DNA of 64,000 nt, taken from Myotis daubentonii. Lineage: Eukaryota; Chordata; Mammalia; Chiroptera; Vespertilionidae. The DNA lies in the NCBI RefSeq assembly GCF_963259705.1, contig NC_081841.1, positions 118,429,033 through 118,493,032 on the forward strand, written 5' to 3'. Below, in pieces: positions 1 to 12,737 of the stretch (within the stretch, counting starts at the first letter, position 1; each line of letters starts with the position of its first letter). A program made the translations under genes and the position numbers. Under the pieces are notes generated by a model. The model was not told where the DNA came from. It made no database searches and was given only the letters and a program-made list of their open reading frames with translations.

Positions 1-2681
1 TCTTTCAAGGAAATGATTATGAACTTGTGAAAAACTGTTGAAACACGAGTAAATAGAACCTAACTAAATTTAATGCCCAATTCAATTACCAAGATTACAG
101 GTAGAAAGCTCTGAAATGCCGCGAATTCTGATAATATTAACTACTCCGGCACTTTTAAGTGGCGTTTTCACAAAAATGTCATTTCAAACAGGAAGAATTC
201 CTGTTTATAGAGCTCAGAAGTTGTGTATAAAGCTTTTAAATGAGGAGTCTACTATTTATGTTTAACATTGAGACTTAATTGGCCTTGCGTTTTTTGACTG
301 AAACAGTTTATGTCCTGAAGGTTCTAGAATATACTCCTAAGAAAAATGTCAAATAGTGGTAAAACTCTTAAAATACACAATTATATTCCAGGGAAATGAA
401 TATGAACTTGTAACAAACAGTTGAAACACGAGTAAATAGAGTCTAACTCCATTTAATGCCGAGTTCATTTACCTAGACTACAGGTAGAAAGCTCTGAAAT
501 GACGCGAATTCTGATAATATTAACAACTCCGGCTATTTTAAGTGGCGTTTTCACAAAAATGTCATTTCCAACAGGAAGAATTCCTGTTTATAGAGCTCAG
601 AAGTTCTGTATAAAGCTTTCAAATGAGGAGTGTACTGTTTATGTTTAACATTGAGACATAATTGGCCAGGCGTTTTTTGACTGAAACAGCTTATACTGTG
701 AATGTTCTAGTATATACTTCTTAGGAAACTGTAAAAATGTAGTAAAACTCTTAAAATACACAATTATCTTTCAAGGAAATGATTTTGAACTTGTGAAAAG
801 CTGTTGAAACACGAGTAAATAAAATCTAACTAAATTTAATGCCCAATTCAATTACCGAGATTACAGGTAGAAAGCTCTGAAATGACGCGAATTCTGATAA
901 TATTAACTACTCAGGCTATTTTAAGTGGCGTTTTCACAAAAATGTCATTTCAAACAGGAAGAATTCCTGTTTATAGACCTCAGAAGTTGTGTATAAAGCT
1001 TTTAAATGAGGATTCTACTATTTATGTTTAACATTGAGACTTAATTGGCCTGGCGTTTTTTGACTGAAACAGTTTATATCCTGAAGGTTCTAGAATATAC
1101 TCCTAAGAAAAATGTCAAATAGTGGTAAAACTCTTAAAATACACAATTATATTCCAGGGAAATGAATATGAACTTGTAACAAACAGTTGAAACACGAGTA
1201 AATAGAGTCTAACTCCATTTAATGCCGAGTTCATTTACCTAGACTACAGGTAGAAAGCTCTGAAATGACGCGAATTCTGATAATATTAACAACTCCGGCT
1301 ATTTTAAGTGGCGTTTTCACAAAAATGTCATTTCCAACAGGAAGAATTCCTGTTTATAGAGCTCAGAAGTTCTGTATAAAGCTTTCAAATGAGGAGTGTA
1401 CTGTTTATGTTTAACATTGAGACATAATTGGCCAGGCGTTTTTTGACTGAAACAGCTTATACTGTGAATGTTCTAGTATATACTTCTTAGGAAACTGTAA
1501 AAATGTGGTAAAACTCTTAAAATACACAATTATCTTTCAAGGAAATGATTATGAACTTGTGAAAAGCTGTTGAAACACGAGTAAATAGAATCTAACTAAA
1601 TTTAATGCCCAATTCAATTACCGAGATTACAGGTAGAAAGCTCTGAAATGACGCGAATTCTGATAATATTAACTACTCCGGCTATTTTAAGTGGCGTTTT
1701 CACAAAAATGTCATTTCAAACAGGAAGAATTCCTGTTTATAGAGCTCAGAAGTTGTGTATAAAGCTTTTAAATGAGGAGTCTACTATTTATGTTTAACAT
1801 TGAGACTTAATTGGCCTGGCGTTTTTTGACTGAAACAGTTTATATCCTGAAGGTTCTAGAATATACTCCTAAGAAAAATGTCAAATAATGGTAAAACTCT
1901 TAAAATACACAATTATATTCCAGGGAAATGAATATGAACTTGTAACAAACAGTTGAAACACGAGTAAATAGAGTCTAACTCCATTTAATGCCGAGTTCAT
2001 TTACCTAGACTACAGGTAGAAAGCTCTGAAATGACGCGAATTCTGATAATATTAACAACTCCGGCTATTTTAAGTGGCGTTTTCACAAAAATGTCATTTC
2101 CAACAGGAAGAATTCCTGTTTATAGAGCTCAGAAGTTCTGTATAAAGCTTTCAAATGAGGAGTGTACTGTTTATGTTTAACATTGAGACATAATTGGCCA
2201 GGCGTTTTTTGACTGAAACAGTTTATACTGTGAATGTTCTAGTATATACTTCTTAGGAAACTGTAAAAATGTGGTAAAACTCTTAAAATACACAATTATC
2301 TTTCAAGGAAATGATTATGAACTTGTGAAAAACTGTTGAAACACGAGTAAATAGAATCTAACTAAATTTAATGCCCAATTCAATTACCGAGATTACAGGT
2401 AGAAAGCTCTGAAATGACGCGAATTCTGATAATATTAACTACTCCGGCTATTTTAAGTGGCGTTTTCACAAAAATGTCATTTCAAACAGGAAGAACTCCT
2501 GTTTATACAGCTCAGAAGTTCTGTATAAAGCTTTCAAATGAGGAGTGTACTGTTTATGTTTAACATTGAGACATAATTGGCCAGGCGTTTTTTGACTGAA
2601 ACAGTTTATACTGTGAATGTTCTAGTATATACTTCTTAGGAAACTGTAAAAATGTGGTAAAACTCTTAAAATACACAATTA
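1..2681 (+). repeat. Monomers 1-7: A-B dimers ending in an A/B hybrid
   Basis: Order: 1 Ag, 2 B1, 3 Aa, 4 B1, 5 Aa, 6 B1, 7 A/B. Starts are at 1, 384, 767, 1150, 1533, 1916 and 2299. Monomer 1 has rare marks (ccaag at 89-93, gccgcg, ggcactttt) shared only with monomer 8, seven monomers (2,681 bp) on, so these seven may form one unit. Monomer 3 has several private changes (gattttgaac, actcagg, tagacctc, gaggattct). Monomers 2 and 4 carry 307C (cagcttat). Confidence 0.9.
2299..2681 (+). repeat. A/B hybrid monomer 7
   Basis: A head and A base at 186, then B from 223. The switch lies in 2484-2521. It is followed by another A head. It also has the private changes gaactcctg and tacagctc, which remove EcoRI site 2 and SacI. 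Confidence 0.92.
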
Positions 2682-3374
2682 TCTTTCAAGGAAATGATTA
2701 TGAACTTGTGAAAAACTGTTGAAACACGAGTAAATAGAATCTAACTAAATTTAATGCCCAATTCAATTACCAAGATTACAGGTAGAAAGCTCTGAAATGC
2801 CGCGAATTCTGATAATATTAACTACTCCGGCACTTTTAAGTGGCGTTTTCACAAAAATGTCATTTCAAACAGGAAGAATTCCTGTTTATAGAGCTCAGAA
2901 GTTGTGTATAAAGCTTTTAAATGAGGAGTCTACTATTTATGTTTAACATTGAGACTTAATTGGCCTGGCGTTTTTTGACTGAAACAGTTTATGTCCTGAA
3001 GGTTCTAGAATATACTCCTAAGAAAAATGTCAAATATTGGTAAAACTCTTATTATACACAATTATATTCCAGGGAAATGAATATGAACTTGTAACACACA
3101 GTTGAAACACGAGTAAATAGAGTCTAACTCCATTTAATGCCGAGTTCATTTACCTAGACTACAGGTAGAAAGCTCTGAAATGACGCGAATTCTGATAATA
3201 TTAACAACTCCGGCTATTTTAAGTGGCGTTTTCACAAAAATGTCATTTCAAACAGGAAGAATTCCTGTTTATAGAGCTCAGAAGTTCTGTATAAAGCTTT
3301 CAAATGAGGAGTGTACTGTGTATGTTTAACATTGAGACATAATTGGCCAGGCGTTTTTTGACTGAAACAGTTTA

Positions 3375-3545
3375 CATCCTGAAGGTTCTAGTATACACTA
3401 CTAAGAAATATGTCAAATTGTGGTAAAACTCTTAGAATACACAATTATATTCCCAGAAAATGAATATGAACGTGTAAGAAGCAGTTGAAGCACAAGTAAA
3501 TAGAATGTACCTACATTTAGTGCTGAGTTCAATTACTGACATTAG
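3375..3545 (+). repeat. C segment 1 (tail of monomer 9, head of 10)
   Basis: About 171 bp of type C sequence: tail tacatcctgaaggttctag then tatacactactaag, head cccagaaaatgaatatg, aacgtgtaagaagcagttg, gcacaagtaaatag, tgacattagagg. Flanks on both sides are type B, so it reads as a segment placed in a B-B context, then back to the normal order. Confidence 0.9.
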
Positions 3546-3830
3546 AGGTAGAAAGCTCTGAAATGACGCGAATTCTGATAATATTAACAACTCCGGCTAT
3601 TTTAAGTGGCGTTTTCACAAAAATGTCATTTCCAACAGGAAGAATTCCTGTTTATAGAGCTCAGAAGTTCTGTATAAAACTTTCAAATGAGGAGTGTACT
3701 GTTTATGTTTAACATTGAGACATAATTGGCCAGGCGTTTTTTGACTGAAACAGCTTATACTGTGAATGTTCTAGTATATACTTCTTAGGAAACTGTAAAA
3801 ATGTGGTAAAACTCTTAAAATACATAATTA

Positions 3831-4213
3831 TCTTTCAAGGAAATGATTATGAACTCGTGAAAAACTGTTGAAACACGAGTAAATAGAATCTAACTAAATT
3901 TAATGCCCAATTCAATTACCGAGATTACAGGTAGAAAGCTCTGAAATGACGCGAATTCTGATAATATTAACTACTCCGGCTATTTTAAGTGGCATTTTCG
4001 CAAAAATGTCATTTCAAACAGGAAGAATTCCTGTTTATAGAGCTCAGAAGTTCTGTATAAAGCTTTCAAATGAGGAGTGTACTATTTATGTTTAAAATTG
4101 AGTCTTAATTGGCCTGGCGTTTTTTGACTGAAACAGTTTATGTCCTGAAGGTTCTAGAATATACTCCTATGAAAAATGTCAAATAGTGGTAAAACTCTTA
4201 AAATACACAATTA
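3831..4213 (+). repeat. Mosaic A monomer 11 (A-B-A)
   Basis: A head, B-type gttctg...ctttcaaatg and tgtact in the middle (223 to about 249), then A tail (atttatg, cttaattggcctgg, tatgtcc). A short B tract inside an A monomer fits gene conversion. Private gaactcgtg and gagtctta. Shares 164A, 170G, 266A and 340T with monomer 13. Confidence 0.88.
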
Positions 4214-4596
4214 TATTCCAGGGAAATGAATATGAACTTGTAACACACAGTTGAAACACGAGTAAATAGAGTCTAACTCCATTTAATGCCGAGTTCATTT
4301 ACCTAGACTACAGGTAGAAAGCTCTGAAATGACGCGAATTCTGATAATATTAACTACTCCGGCTATTTTAAGTGGCGTTTTCACAAAAATGTCATTTCCA
4401 ACAGGAAGAATTCCTGTTTATAGAGCTCAGAAGTTCTGTATAAAGCTTTCAAATGAGGAGTGTACTGTTTATGTTTAACATTGAGACATAATTGGCCAGG
4501 CGTTTTTTGAATGAAACAGTTTATACTGTGAATGTTCTAGTATATACTTCTTAGGAAACTGTAAAAATGTGGTAAAACTCTTAAAATACACAATTA

Positions 4597-4979
4597 TCTT
4601 TCAAGGAAATGATTATGAACTTGTGAAAAACTGTTGAAACACGAGTAAATAGAATGTAACTAAATTTAATGCCCAATTCAATTACCGAGATTACAGGTAG
4701 AAAGCTCTGAAATGACGCGAATTCTGATAATATTAACTACTCCGGCTATTTTAAGTGGCATTTTCGCAAAAATGTCATTTCAAACAGGAAGAATTCCTGT
4801 TTATAGAGCTCAGAAGTTCTGTATAAAGCTTTCAAATGAGGAGTGTACTATTTATGTTTAAAATTGAGACTTAATTGGCCTGGCGTTTTTTGACTGAAAC
4901 AGTTTATGTCCTGAAGGTTCTAGAATATACTCCTATGAAAAATGTCAAATAGTGGTAAAACTCTTAAAATACACAATTA
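4597..4979 (+). repeat. Mosaic A monomer 13 (A-B-A)
   Basis: Same A-B-A mosaic as monomer 11, two monomers later, with the same 164A, 170G, 266A and 340T. Private agaatgtaac. Confidence 0.88.
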
Positions 4980-5745
4980 TATTCCAGGGAAATGAATATG
5001 AACTTGTAACACACAGTTGAAACACGAGTAAATAGAGTCTAACTCCATTTAATGCCGAGTTCATTTACCTAGACTACAGGTAGAAAGCTCTGAAATGACG
5101 CGAATTCTGATAATATTAACAACTCCCGCTATTTTAAGTGGCGTTTTCACAAAAATGTCATTTCCAACAGGAAGAATTCCTGTTTATAGAGCTCAGAAGT
5201 TCTGTATAAAGCTTTCAAATGAGGAGTGTACTGTTTATGTTTAACATTGAGACATAATTGGCCAGGCGTTTTTTGACTGAAACAGCTTATACTGTGAATG
5301 TTCTAGTATATACTTCTTAGGAAACTGTAAAAATGTGGTAAAACTCTTAAAATACACAATTATCTTTCAAGGAAATGATTATAAACTTGTGAAAAACTGT
5401 TGAAACACGAGTAAATAGAATCTAACTAAATTTAATGCCCAATTCAATTACCGAGATTACAGGTAGAAAGCTCTGAAATGACGCGAATTCTGATAATATT
5501 AACTACTCCGGCTATTTTAAGTGGCGTTTTCACAAAAATGTCATTTCAAACAGGAAGAATTCCTGTTTATAGAGCTCAGAAGTTGTGTATAAAGCTTTTA
5601 AATGAGGAGTCTACTATTTATGTTTAAAATTGAGACTTAATTGGCCTGGCGTTTTTTGACTGAAACAGTTTATGTCCTGAAGTTTCTAGAATATACTCCT
5701 ATGAAAAATGTCAAATAGTGGTAAAACTCTTAAAATACACAATTA

Positions 5746-7660
5746 TATTCCAGGGAAATGAATATGAACTTGTAACACACAGTTGAAACACGAGTAAATA
5801 GAGTCTAACTCCATTTAATGCCGAGTTCATTTACCTAGACTACAGGTAGAAAGCTCTGAAATGACGCGAATTCTGATAATATTAACAACTCCCGCTATTT
5901 TAAGTGGCGTTTTCACAAAAATGTCATTTGCAACAGGAAGAATTCCTGTTTATAGAGCTCAGAAGTTCTGTATAAAGCTTTCAAATGAGGAGTGTACTGT
6001 GTATGTTTAACATTGAGACATAATTGGCCAGGCGTTTTTTGACTGAAACAGTTTACATCCTGAAGGTTCTAGTATACACTACTAAGAAATATGTCAAATT
6101 GTGGTAAAACTCTTAGAATACACAATTATATTCCCAGAAAATGAATATGAACGTGTAAGAAGCAGTTGAAGCACAAGTAAATAGAATGTACCTACATTTA
6201 GTGCTGAGTTCAATTACTGACATTAGAGGTAGAAAGCTCTGAAATGACGCGAATTCTGATAATATTAACAACTCCGGCTATTTTAAGTGGCGTTTTCACA
6301 AAAATGTCATTTCCAACAGGAAGAATTCCTGTTTATAGAGCTCAGAAGTTCTGTATAAAACTTTCAAATGAGGAGTGTACTGTTTATGTTTAACATTGAG
6401 ACATAATTGGCCAGGCGTTTTTTGACTGAAACAGCTTATACTGTGAATGTTCTAGTATATACTTCTTAGGAAACTGTAAAAATGTGGTAAAACTCTTAAA
6501 ATACATAATTATCTTTCAAGGAAATGATTATGAACTTGTGAAAAACTGTTGAAACACGAGTAAATAGAATCTAACTAAATTTAATGCCCAATTCAATTAC
6601 CGAGATTACAGGTAGAAAGCTCTGAAATGACGCGAATTCTGATAATATTAACTACTCCGGCTATTTTAAGTGGCGTTTTCACAAAAATGTCATTTCAAAC
6701 AGGAAGAATTCCTGTTTATAGAGCTCAGAAGTTGTGTATAAAGCTTTTAAATGAGGAGTCTACTATTTATGTTTAACATTGAGACTTAATTGGCCTGGCG
6801 TTTTTTGACTGAAACAGTTTATGTCCTGAAGGTTCTAGAATATACTCCTAAGAAAAATGTCAAATAGTGGTAAAACTCTTAAAATACACAATTATATTCC
6901 AGGGAAATGAATATGAACTTGTAACACACAGTTGAAACACGAGTAAATAGAGTCTAACTCCATTTAATGCCGAGTTCATTTACCTAGACTACAGGTAGAA
7001 AGCTATGAAATGACGCGAATTCTGATAATATTAGCAACTCCGGCTATTTTAAGTCGCGTTTTCACAAAAATGTCATTTCCAACAGGAAGAATTCCTGTTT
7101 ATAGAGCTCAGAAGTTCTGTATAAAGCTTTCAAATGAGGAGTGTACTGTTTATGTTTAACATTGAGACATAATTGGCCAGGCGTTTTTTGACTGAAACAG
7201 TTTATACTGTGAATGTTCTAGTATATACTTCTTAGGAAACTGTAAAAATGTGGTAAAACTCTTAAAATACACAATTATCTTTCAAGGAAATGATTATGAA
7301 CTTGTGAAAAACTGTTGAAACACGAGTAAATAGAATCTAACTAAATTTAATGCCCAATTCAATTACCGAGATTACAGGTAGAAAGCTCTGAAATGACGCG
7401 AATTCTGATAATATTAACTACTCCGGCTATTTTAAGTGGCGTTTTCACAAAAATGTCATTTCCAACAGGAAGAATTCCTGTTTATAGAGCTCAGAAGTTC
7501 TGTATAAAGCTTTCAAATGAGGAGTGTACTGTGTATGTTTAACATTGAGACATAATTGGCCAGGCGTTTTTTGACTGAAACAGTTTACATCCTTAAGGTT
7601 CTAGTATACACTACTAAGAAATATGTCAAATTGTGGTAAAACTCTTAGAATACACAATTA
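5746..7660 (+). repeat. Monomers 16-20: second C block and a C-tailed A
   Basis: Order: 16 B2 head with C tail (148C, private tttgcaac), 17 C head with B tail, 18 Ag, 19 B2 (111A, private agtcgcg), 20 A head with C tail. Monomers 16-17 repeat 9-10 exactly seven monomers (2,681 bp) later, including the HindIII-destroying aaactttc shared by 10 and 17. Confidence 0.88.
6056..6226 (+). repeat. C segment 2 (tail of monomer 16, head of 17)
   Basis: Same 171-bp type C segment with B flanks, 2,681 bp after segment 1. Monomers 9 and 16 also share tactgtgtatg upstream, and 10 and 17 share aaactttc downstream, so segments 1 and 2 are copies of one event. Confidence 0.9.
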
Positions 7661-7758
7661 TATTCCCAGAAAATGAATATGAACGTGTAAGAAGCAGTTG
7701 AAGCACAAGTAAATAGAATGTACCTACATTTAGTGCTGAGTTCAATTACTGACATTAG
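7588..7758 (+). repeat. C segment 3 (tail of monomer 20, head of 21)
   Basis: Type C segment with an A head upstream (monomer 20, B-like middle with tactgtgtatg) and a C/A monomer downstream (165A). Private change ccttaagg in the tail. Confidence 0.9.
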
Positions 7759-9192
7759 AGGTAGAAAGCTCTGAAATGACGCGAATTCTGATAATATTAA
7801 CAACTCCGGCTATTTTAAGTGGCGATTTCACAAAAATGTCATTTCCAACAGGAAGAATTCCTGTTTATAGAGCTCAGAAGTTCTGTATAAAGCTTTTAAA
7901 TGAGGAGTCTACTATTTATGTTTAACATTGAGACTTAATTGGCCTGGCGTTTTTTGACTGAAACAGTTTATGTCCTGAAGGTTCTAGAATATACTCCTAA
8001 GAAAAATGTCAAATAGTGGTAAAACTCTTAAAATACACAATTATATTCCAGGGAAATGAATATGAACTTGTAACACACAGTTGAAACACGAGTAAATAGA
8101 GTCTAACTCCATTTAATGCCGAGTTCATTTACCTAGACTACAGGTAGAAAGCTATGAAATGACGCGAATTCTGATAATATTAACAACTCCGGCTATTTTA
8201 AGTGGCGTTTTCACAAAAATGTCATTTCCAACAGGAAGAATTCCTGTTTATAGAGCTCAGAAGTTCTGTATAAAGCTTTCAAATGAGGAGTGTACTGTTT
8301 ATGTTTAAAATTGAGACATAATTGGCCAGGCGTTTTTTGACTGAAACAGTTTATACTGTGAATGTTCTAGTATATACTTCTTAGGAAACTGTAAAAATGT
8401 GGTAAAACTCTTAAAATACACAATTATCTTTCAAGGAAATGATTATGAACTTGTGAAAAACTGTTGAAACACGAGTAAATAGAATCTAACTAAATTTAAT
8501 GCCCAATTCAATTACCGAGATTACAGGTAGAAAGCTCTGAAATGACGCGAATTCTGATAATATTAACTACTCCGGCTATTTTAAGTGGCGTTTTCACAAA
8601 AATGTCATTTCAAACAGGAAGAATTCCTGTTTATAGAGCTCAGAAGTTCTGTATAAAGCTTTCAAATGAGGAGTGTACTGTTTATGTTTAACATTGAGAC
8701 ATAATTGGCCAGGCGTTTTTTGACTGAAACAGTTTATACTGTGAATGTTCTAGTATATACTTCTTAGGAAACTGTAAAAATGTGGTAAAACTCTTAAAAT
8801 ACACAATTATCTTTCAAGGAAATGATTATGAACTTGTGAAAAACTGTTGAAACACGAGTAAATAGAATCTAACTAAATTTAATGCCCAATTCAATTACCG
8901 AGATTACAGGTAGAAAGCTCTGAAATGACGCGAATTCTGATAATATTAACTACTCCGGCTATTTTAAGTGGCGTTTTCACAAAAATGTCATTTCAAACAG
9001 GAAGAATTCCTGTTTATAGAGCTCAGAAGTTGTGTATAAAGCTTTTAAATGAGGAGTCTACTATTTATGTTTAACATTGAGACTTAATTGGCCTGGCGTT
9101 TTTTGACTGAAACAGTTTATATCCTGAAGGTTCTAGAATATACTCCTAAGAAAAATGTCAAATAGTGGTAAAACTCTTAAAATACACAATTA
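7661..9192 (+). repeat. Four-monomer unit, copy 1 (monomers 21-24)
   Basis: Order: 21 C head with A tail (165A, gcgatttcac), 22 B2 (111A agctatg, 266A gtttaaaattg), 23 A/B hybrid, 24 Aa. The same order and private marks recur at 12640-14171 and 14172-15703. Confidence 0.9.
8427..8809 (+). repeat. A/B hybrid monomer 23
   Basis: A head, B tail. Switch in 8612-8649. Part of the four-monomer unit. Confidence 0.92.
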
Positions 9193-9575
9193 TATTCCAG
9201 GGAAATGAATATGAACTTGTAACAAACAGTTGAAACACGAGTAAATAGAGTCTAACTCCATTTAATGCCGAGTTCATTTACCTAGACTACAGGTAGAAAG
9301 CTCTAAAATGACGCGAATTCTGATAATATTAACAACTCCGGCTATTTTAAGTGGCGTTTTCACAAAAATGTCATTTCCAACAGGAAGAATTCCTGTTTAT
9401 AGAGCTCAGAAGTTCTGTATAAAGCTTTCAAATGAGGAGTGTACTGTTTATGTTTAACATTGAGACATAATTGGCCAGGCGTTTTTTGACTGAAACAGCT
9501 TATACTGTGAATGTTCTAGTATATACTTCTTAGGAAACTGTAAAAATGTGGTAAAACTCTTAAAATACACAATTA

Positions 9576-9958
9576 TCTTTCAAGGAAATGATTATGAACT
9601 TGTGAAAAACTGTTGAAACACGAGTAAATAGAATCTAACTAAATTTAATGCCCAATTCAATTACCGAGATTACAGGTAGAAAGCTCTGAAATGACGCGAA
9701 TTCTGATAATATTAACTACTCCGGCTATTTTAAGTGGCGTTTTCACAAAAATGTAATTTCAAACAGGAAGAATTCCTGTTTATAGAGCTCAGAAGTTCTG
9801 TATAAAGCTTTCAAATGAGGAGTGTACTGTTTATGTTTAACATTGAGACAAAATTGGCCAGGCGTTTTTTGACTGAAACAGTTTATACTGTGAATGTTCT
9901 AGTATATACTTCTTAGGAAACTGTAAAAATGTGGTAAAACTCTTAAAATACACAATTA
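9576..9958 (+). repeat. A/B hybrid monomer 26
   Basis: A head, B tail. Switch in 9761-9798. Private atgtaattt and gacaaaatt. Confidence 0.92.
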
Positions 9959-10724
9959 TCTTTCAAGGAAATGATTATGAACTTGTGAAAAACTGTTGAA
10001 ACACGAGTATATAGAATCTAACTAAATTTAATGCCCAATTCAATTACCGAGATTACAGGTAGAAAGCTCTGAAATGACGCGAATTCTGATAATATTAACT
10101 ACTCCGGCTATTTTAAGTGGCGTTTTCACAAAAATGTCATTTCAAACAGGAAGAATTCCTGTTTATAGAGCTCAGAAGTTGTGTATAAAGCTTTTAAATG
10201 AGGAGTCTACTATTTATGTTTAACATTGAGACTTAATTGGCCTGGCGTTTTTTGACTGAAACAGTTTATGTCCTGAAGGTTCTAGAATATACTCCTAAGA
10301 AAAATGTCAAATAGTGGTAAAACTCTTAAAATACACAATTATATTCCAGGGAAATGAATATGAACTTGTAACACACAGTTGAAACACGAGTAAATAGAGT
10401 CTAACTCCATTTAATGCCGAGTTCATTTACCTAGACTACAGGTAGAAAGCTCTGAAATGACGCGAATTCTGATAATATTAACAACTCCGGCTATATTAAG
10501 TGGCGTTTTCACAAAAATGTCATTTCCAACAGGAAGAATTCCTGTTTATAGAGCTCAGAAGTTCTGTATAAAGCTTTCAAATGAGGAGTGTACTGTTTAT
10601 GTTTAACATTGAGACATAATTGGCCAGGCGTTTTTTGACTGAAACAGTTTATACTGTGAATGTTCTAGTATATACTTCTTAGGAAACTGTAAAAATGTGG
10701 TAAAACTCTTAAAATACACAATTA

Positions 10725-11107
10725 TCTTTCAAGGAAATGATTATGAACTTGTGAAAAACTGTTGAAACACGAGTAAATAGAATCTAACTAAATTTAATGC
10801 CCAATTCAATTACCGAGATTACAGGTAGAAAGCTCTGAAATGACGCGAATTCTGATAATATTAACTACTCCGGCTATTTTAAGTGGCGTTTTCACAAAAA
10901 TGTCATTTCAAACAGGAAGAATTCCTGTTTATAGAGCTCAGAAGTTCTGTATAAAGCTTTCAAATGAGGAGTGTACTGTTTATGTTTAACATTGAGACAT
11001 AATTGGCCAGGCGTTTTTTGACTGAAACAGTTTATACTGTGAATGTTCTAGTATATACTTCTTAGGAAACTGTAAAAATGTGGTAAAACTCTTAAAATAC
11101 ACAATTA
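10725..11107 (+). repeat. A/B hybrid monomer 29
   Basis: A head, B tail. Switch in 10910-10947. Three monomers after hybrid 26, which itself is three after 23. Confidence 0.92.
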
Positions 11108-11873
11108 TCTTTCAAGGAAATGATTATGAACTTGTGAAAAACTGTTGAAACACGAGTAAATAGAATCTAACTAAATTTAATGCCCAATTCAATTACCGAG
11201 ATTACAGGTAGAAAGCTCTGAAATGACGCGAATTCTGATAATATTAACTACTCCGGCTTTTTTAAGTGGCGTTTTCACAAAAATGTCATTTCAAACAGGA
11301 AGAATTCCTGTTTATAGAGCTCAGAAGTTGTGTATAAAGCTTTTAAATGAGGAGTCTACTATTTATGTTTAACATTGAGACTTAATTGGCCTGGCGTTTT
11401 TTGACTGAAACAGTTTAAGTCCTGAAGGTTCTAGAATATACTCCTAAGAAAAATGTCAAATAGTGGTAAAACTCTTAAAATACACAATTATATTCCAGGG
11501 AAATGAATATGAACTTGTAACACACAGTTGAAACACGAGTAAATAGAGTCTAACTCCATTTAATGCCGAGTTCATTTACCTAGACTACAGGTAGAAAGCT
11601 CTGAAATGACGCGAATTCTGATAATATTAACAACTCCCGCTATTTTAAGTGGCGTTTTCACAAAAATGTCATTTCCAACAGGAAGAATTCCTGTTTATAG
11701 AGCTCAGAAGTTCTGTATAAAGCTTTCAAATGAGGAGTGTACTGTTTATGTTTAACATTGAGACATAATTGGCCAGGCGTTTTTTGACTGAAACAGCTTA
11801 TACTGTGAATGTTCTAGTATATACTTCTTAGGAAACTGTAAAAATGTGGTAAAACTCTTAAAATACACAATTA

Positions 11874-12256
11874 TCTTTCAAGGAAATGATTATAAACTTG
11901 TGAAAAACTGTTGAAACACGAGTAAATAGAATCTAACTAAATTTAATGCCCAATTCAATTACCGAGATTACAGGTAGAAAGCTCTGAAATGACGCGAATT
12001 CTGATAATATTAACTACTCCGGCTATTTTAAGTGGCGTTTTCACAAAAATGTCATTTCAAACAGGAAGAATTCCTGTTTATAGAGCTCAGAAGTTCTGTA
12101 TAAAGCTTTCAAATGAGGAGTGTACTATTTATGTTTAAAATTGAGACTTAATTGGCCTGGCGTTTTTTGACTGAAACAGTTTATGTCCTGAAGGTTCTAG
12201 AATATACTCCTATGAAAAATGTCAAATAGTGGTAAAACTCTTAAAATACACAATTA
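11874..12256 (+). repeat. Mosaic A monomer 32 (A-B-A)
   Basis: Same B tract in the middle of an A monomer, with 266A and 340T but normal 164 and 170. Its head (gattataaac) matches monomer 15, so it combines features of 13 and 15. Confidence 0.88.
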
Positions 12257-12566
12257 TATTCCAGGGAAATGAATATGAACTTGTAACACACAGTTGAAAC
12301 ACGAGTAAATAGAGTCTAACTCCATTTAATGCCGAGTTCATTTACCTAGACTACAGGTAGAAAGCTCTGAAATGACGCGAATTCTGATAATATTAACAAC
12401 TCCCGCTATTTTAAGTGGCGTTTTCACAAAAATGTCATTTCCAACAGGAAGAATTCCTGTTTATAGAGCTCAGAAGTTCTGTATAAAGCTTTCAAATGAG
12501 GAGTGTACTGTGTATGTTTAACATTGAGACATAATTGGCCAGGCGTTTTTTGACTGAAACAGTTTA

Positions 12567-12737
12567 CATCCTGAAGGTTCTAGTATACACTACTAAGAAA
12601 TATGTCAAATTGTGGTAAAACTCTTAGAATACACAATTATATTCCCAGAAAATGAATATGAACGTGTAAGAAGCAGTTGAAGCACAAGTAAATAGAATGT
12701 ACCTACATTTAGTGCTGAGTTCAATTACTGACATTAG
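12567..12737 (+). repeat. C segment 4 (tail of monomer 33, head of 34)
   Basis: Type C segment joining a B2 head (monomer 33, with tactgtgtatg) to the C/A monomer with 165A that opens the four-monomer unit. Confidence 0.9.

Larger units (their letters stand above)
2682..5745 (+). repeat. Monomers 8-15: first C-containing block
   Basis: Order: 8 Ag, 9 B2 head with C tail, 10 C head with B tail, 11 A mosaic, 12 B2, 13 A mosaic, 14 B2 (148C, 307C), 15 A (gattataaac). Monomers 11, 13 and 15 share the tail mark 340T (cctatgaaa). Monomers 11 and 13 share 164A and 170G (gcattttcgc), so 11-12 and 13-14 look like a 766-bp dimer duplication. Monomer 8 has private tail changes (caaatattgg, cttattatac). 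Monomer 12 has the A base at 142. Confidence 0.88.
9193..12639 (+). repeat. Monomers 25-33: mixed dimers and hybrids
   Basis: Order: 25 B1 (113A, 307C), 26 A/B (private atgtaattt), 27 Ag (gagtatatag), 28 B2 (ctatattaag), 29 A/B, 30 Aag (152T), 31 B2 (148C, 307C), 32 A mosaic (gattataaac, 340T), 33 B2 head with C tail (148C). Monomers 27-30 resemble 41-44. Monomers 31-33 resemble 14-16, showing that older blocks have been copied 17 monomers away. Confidence 0.88.
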
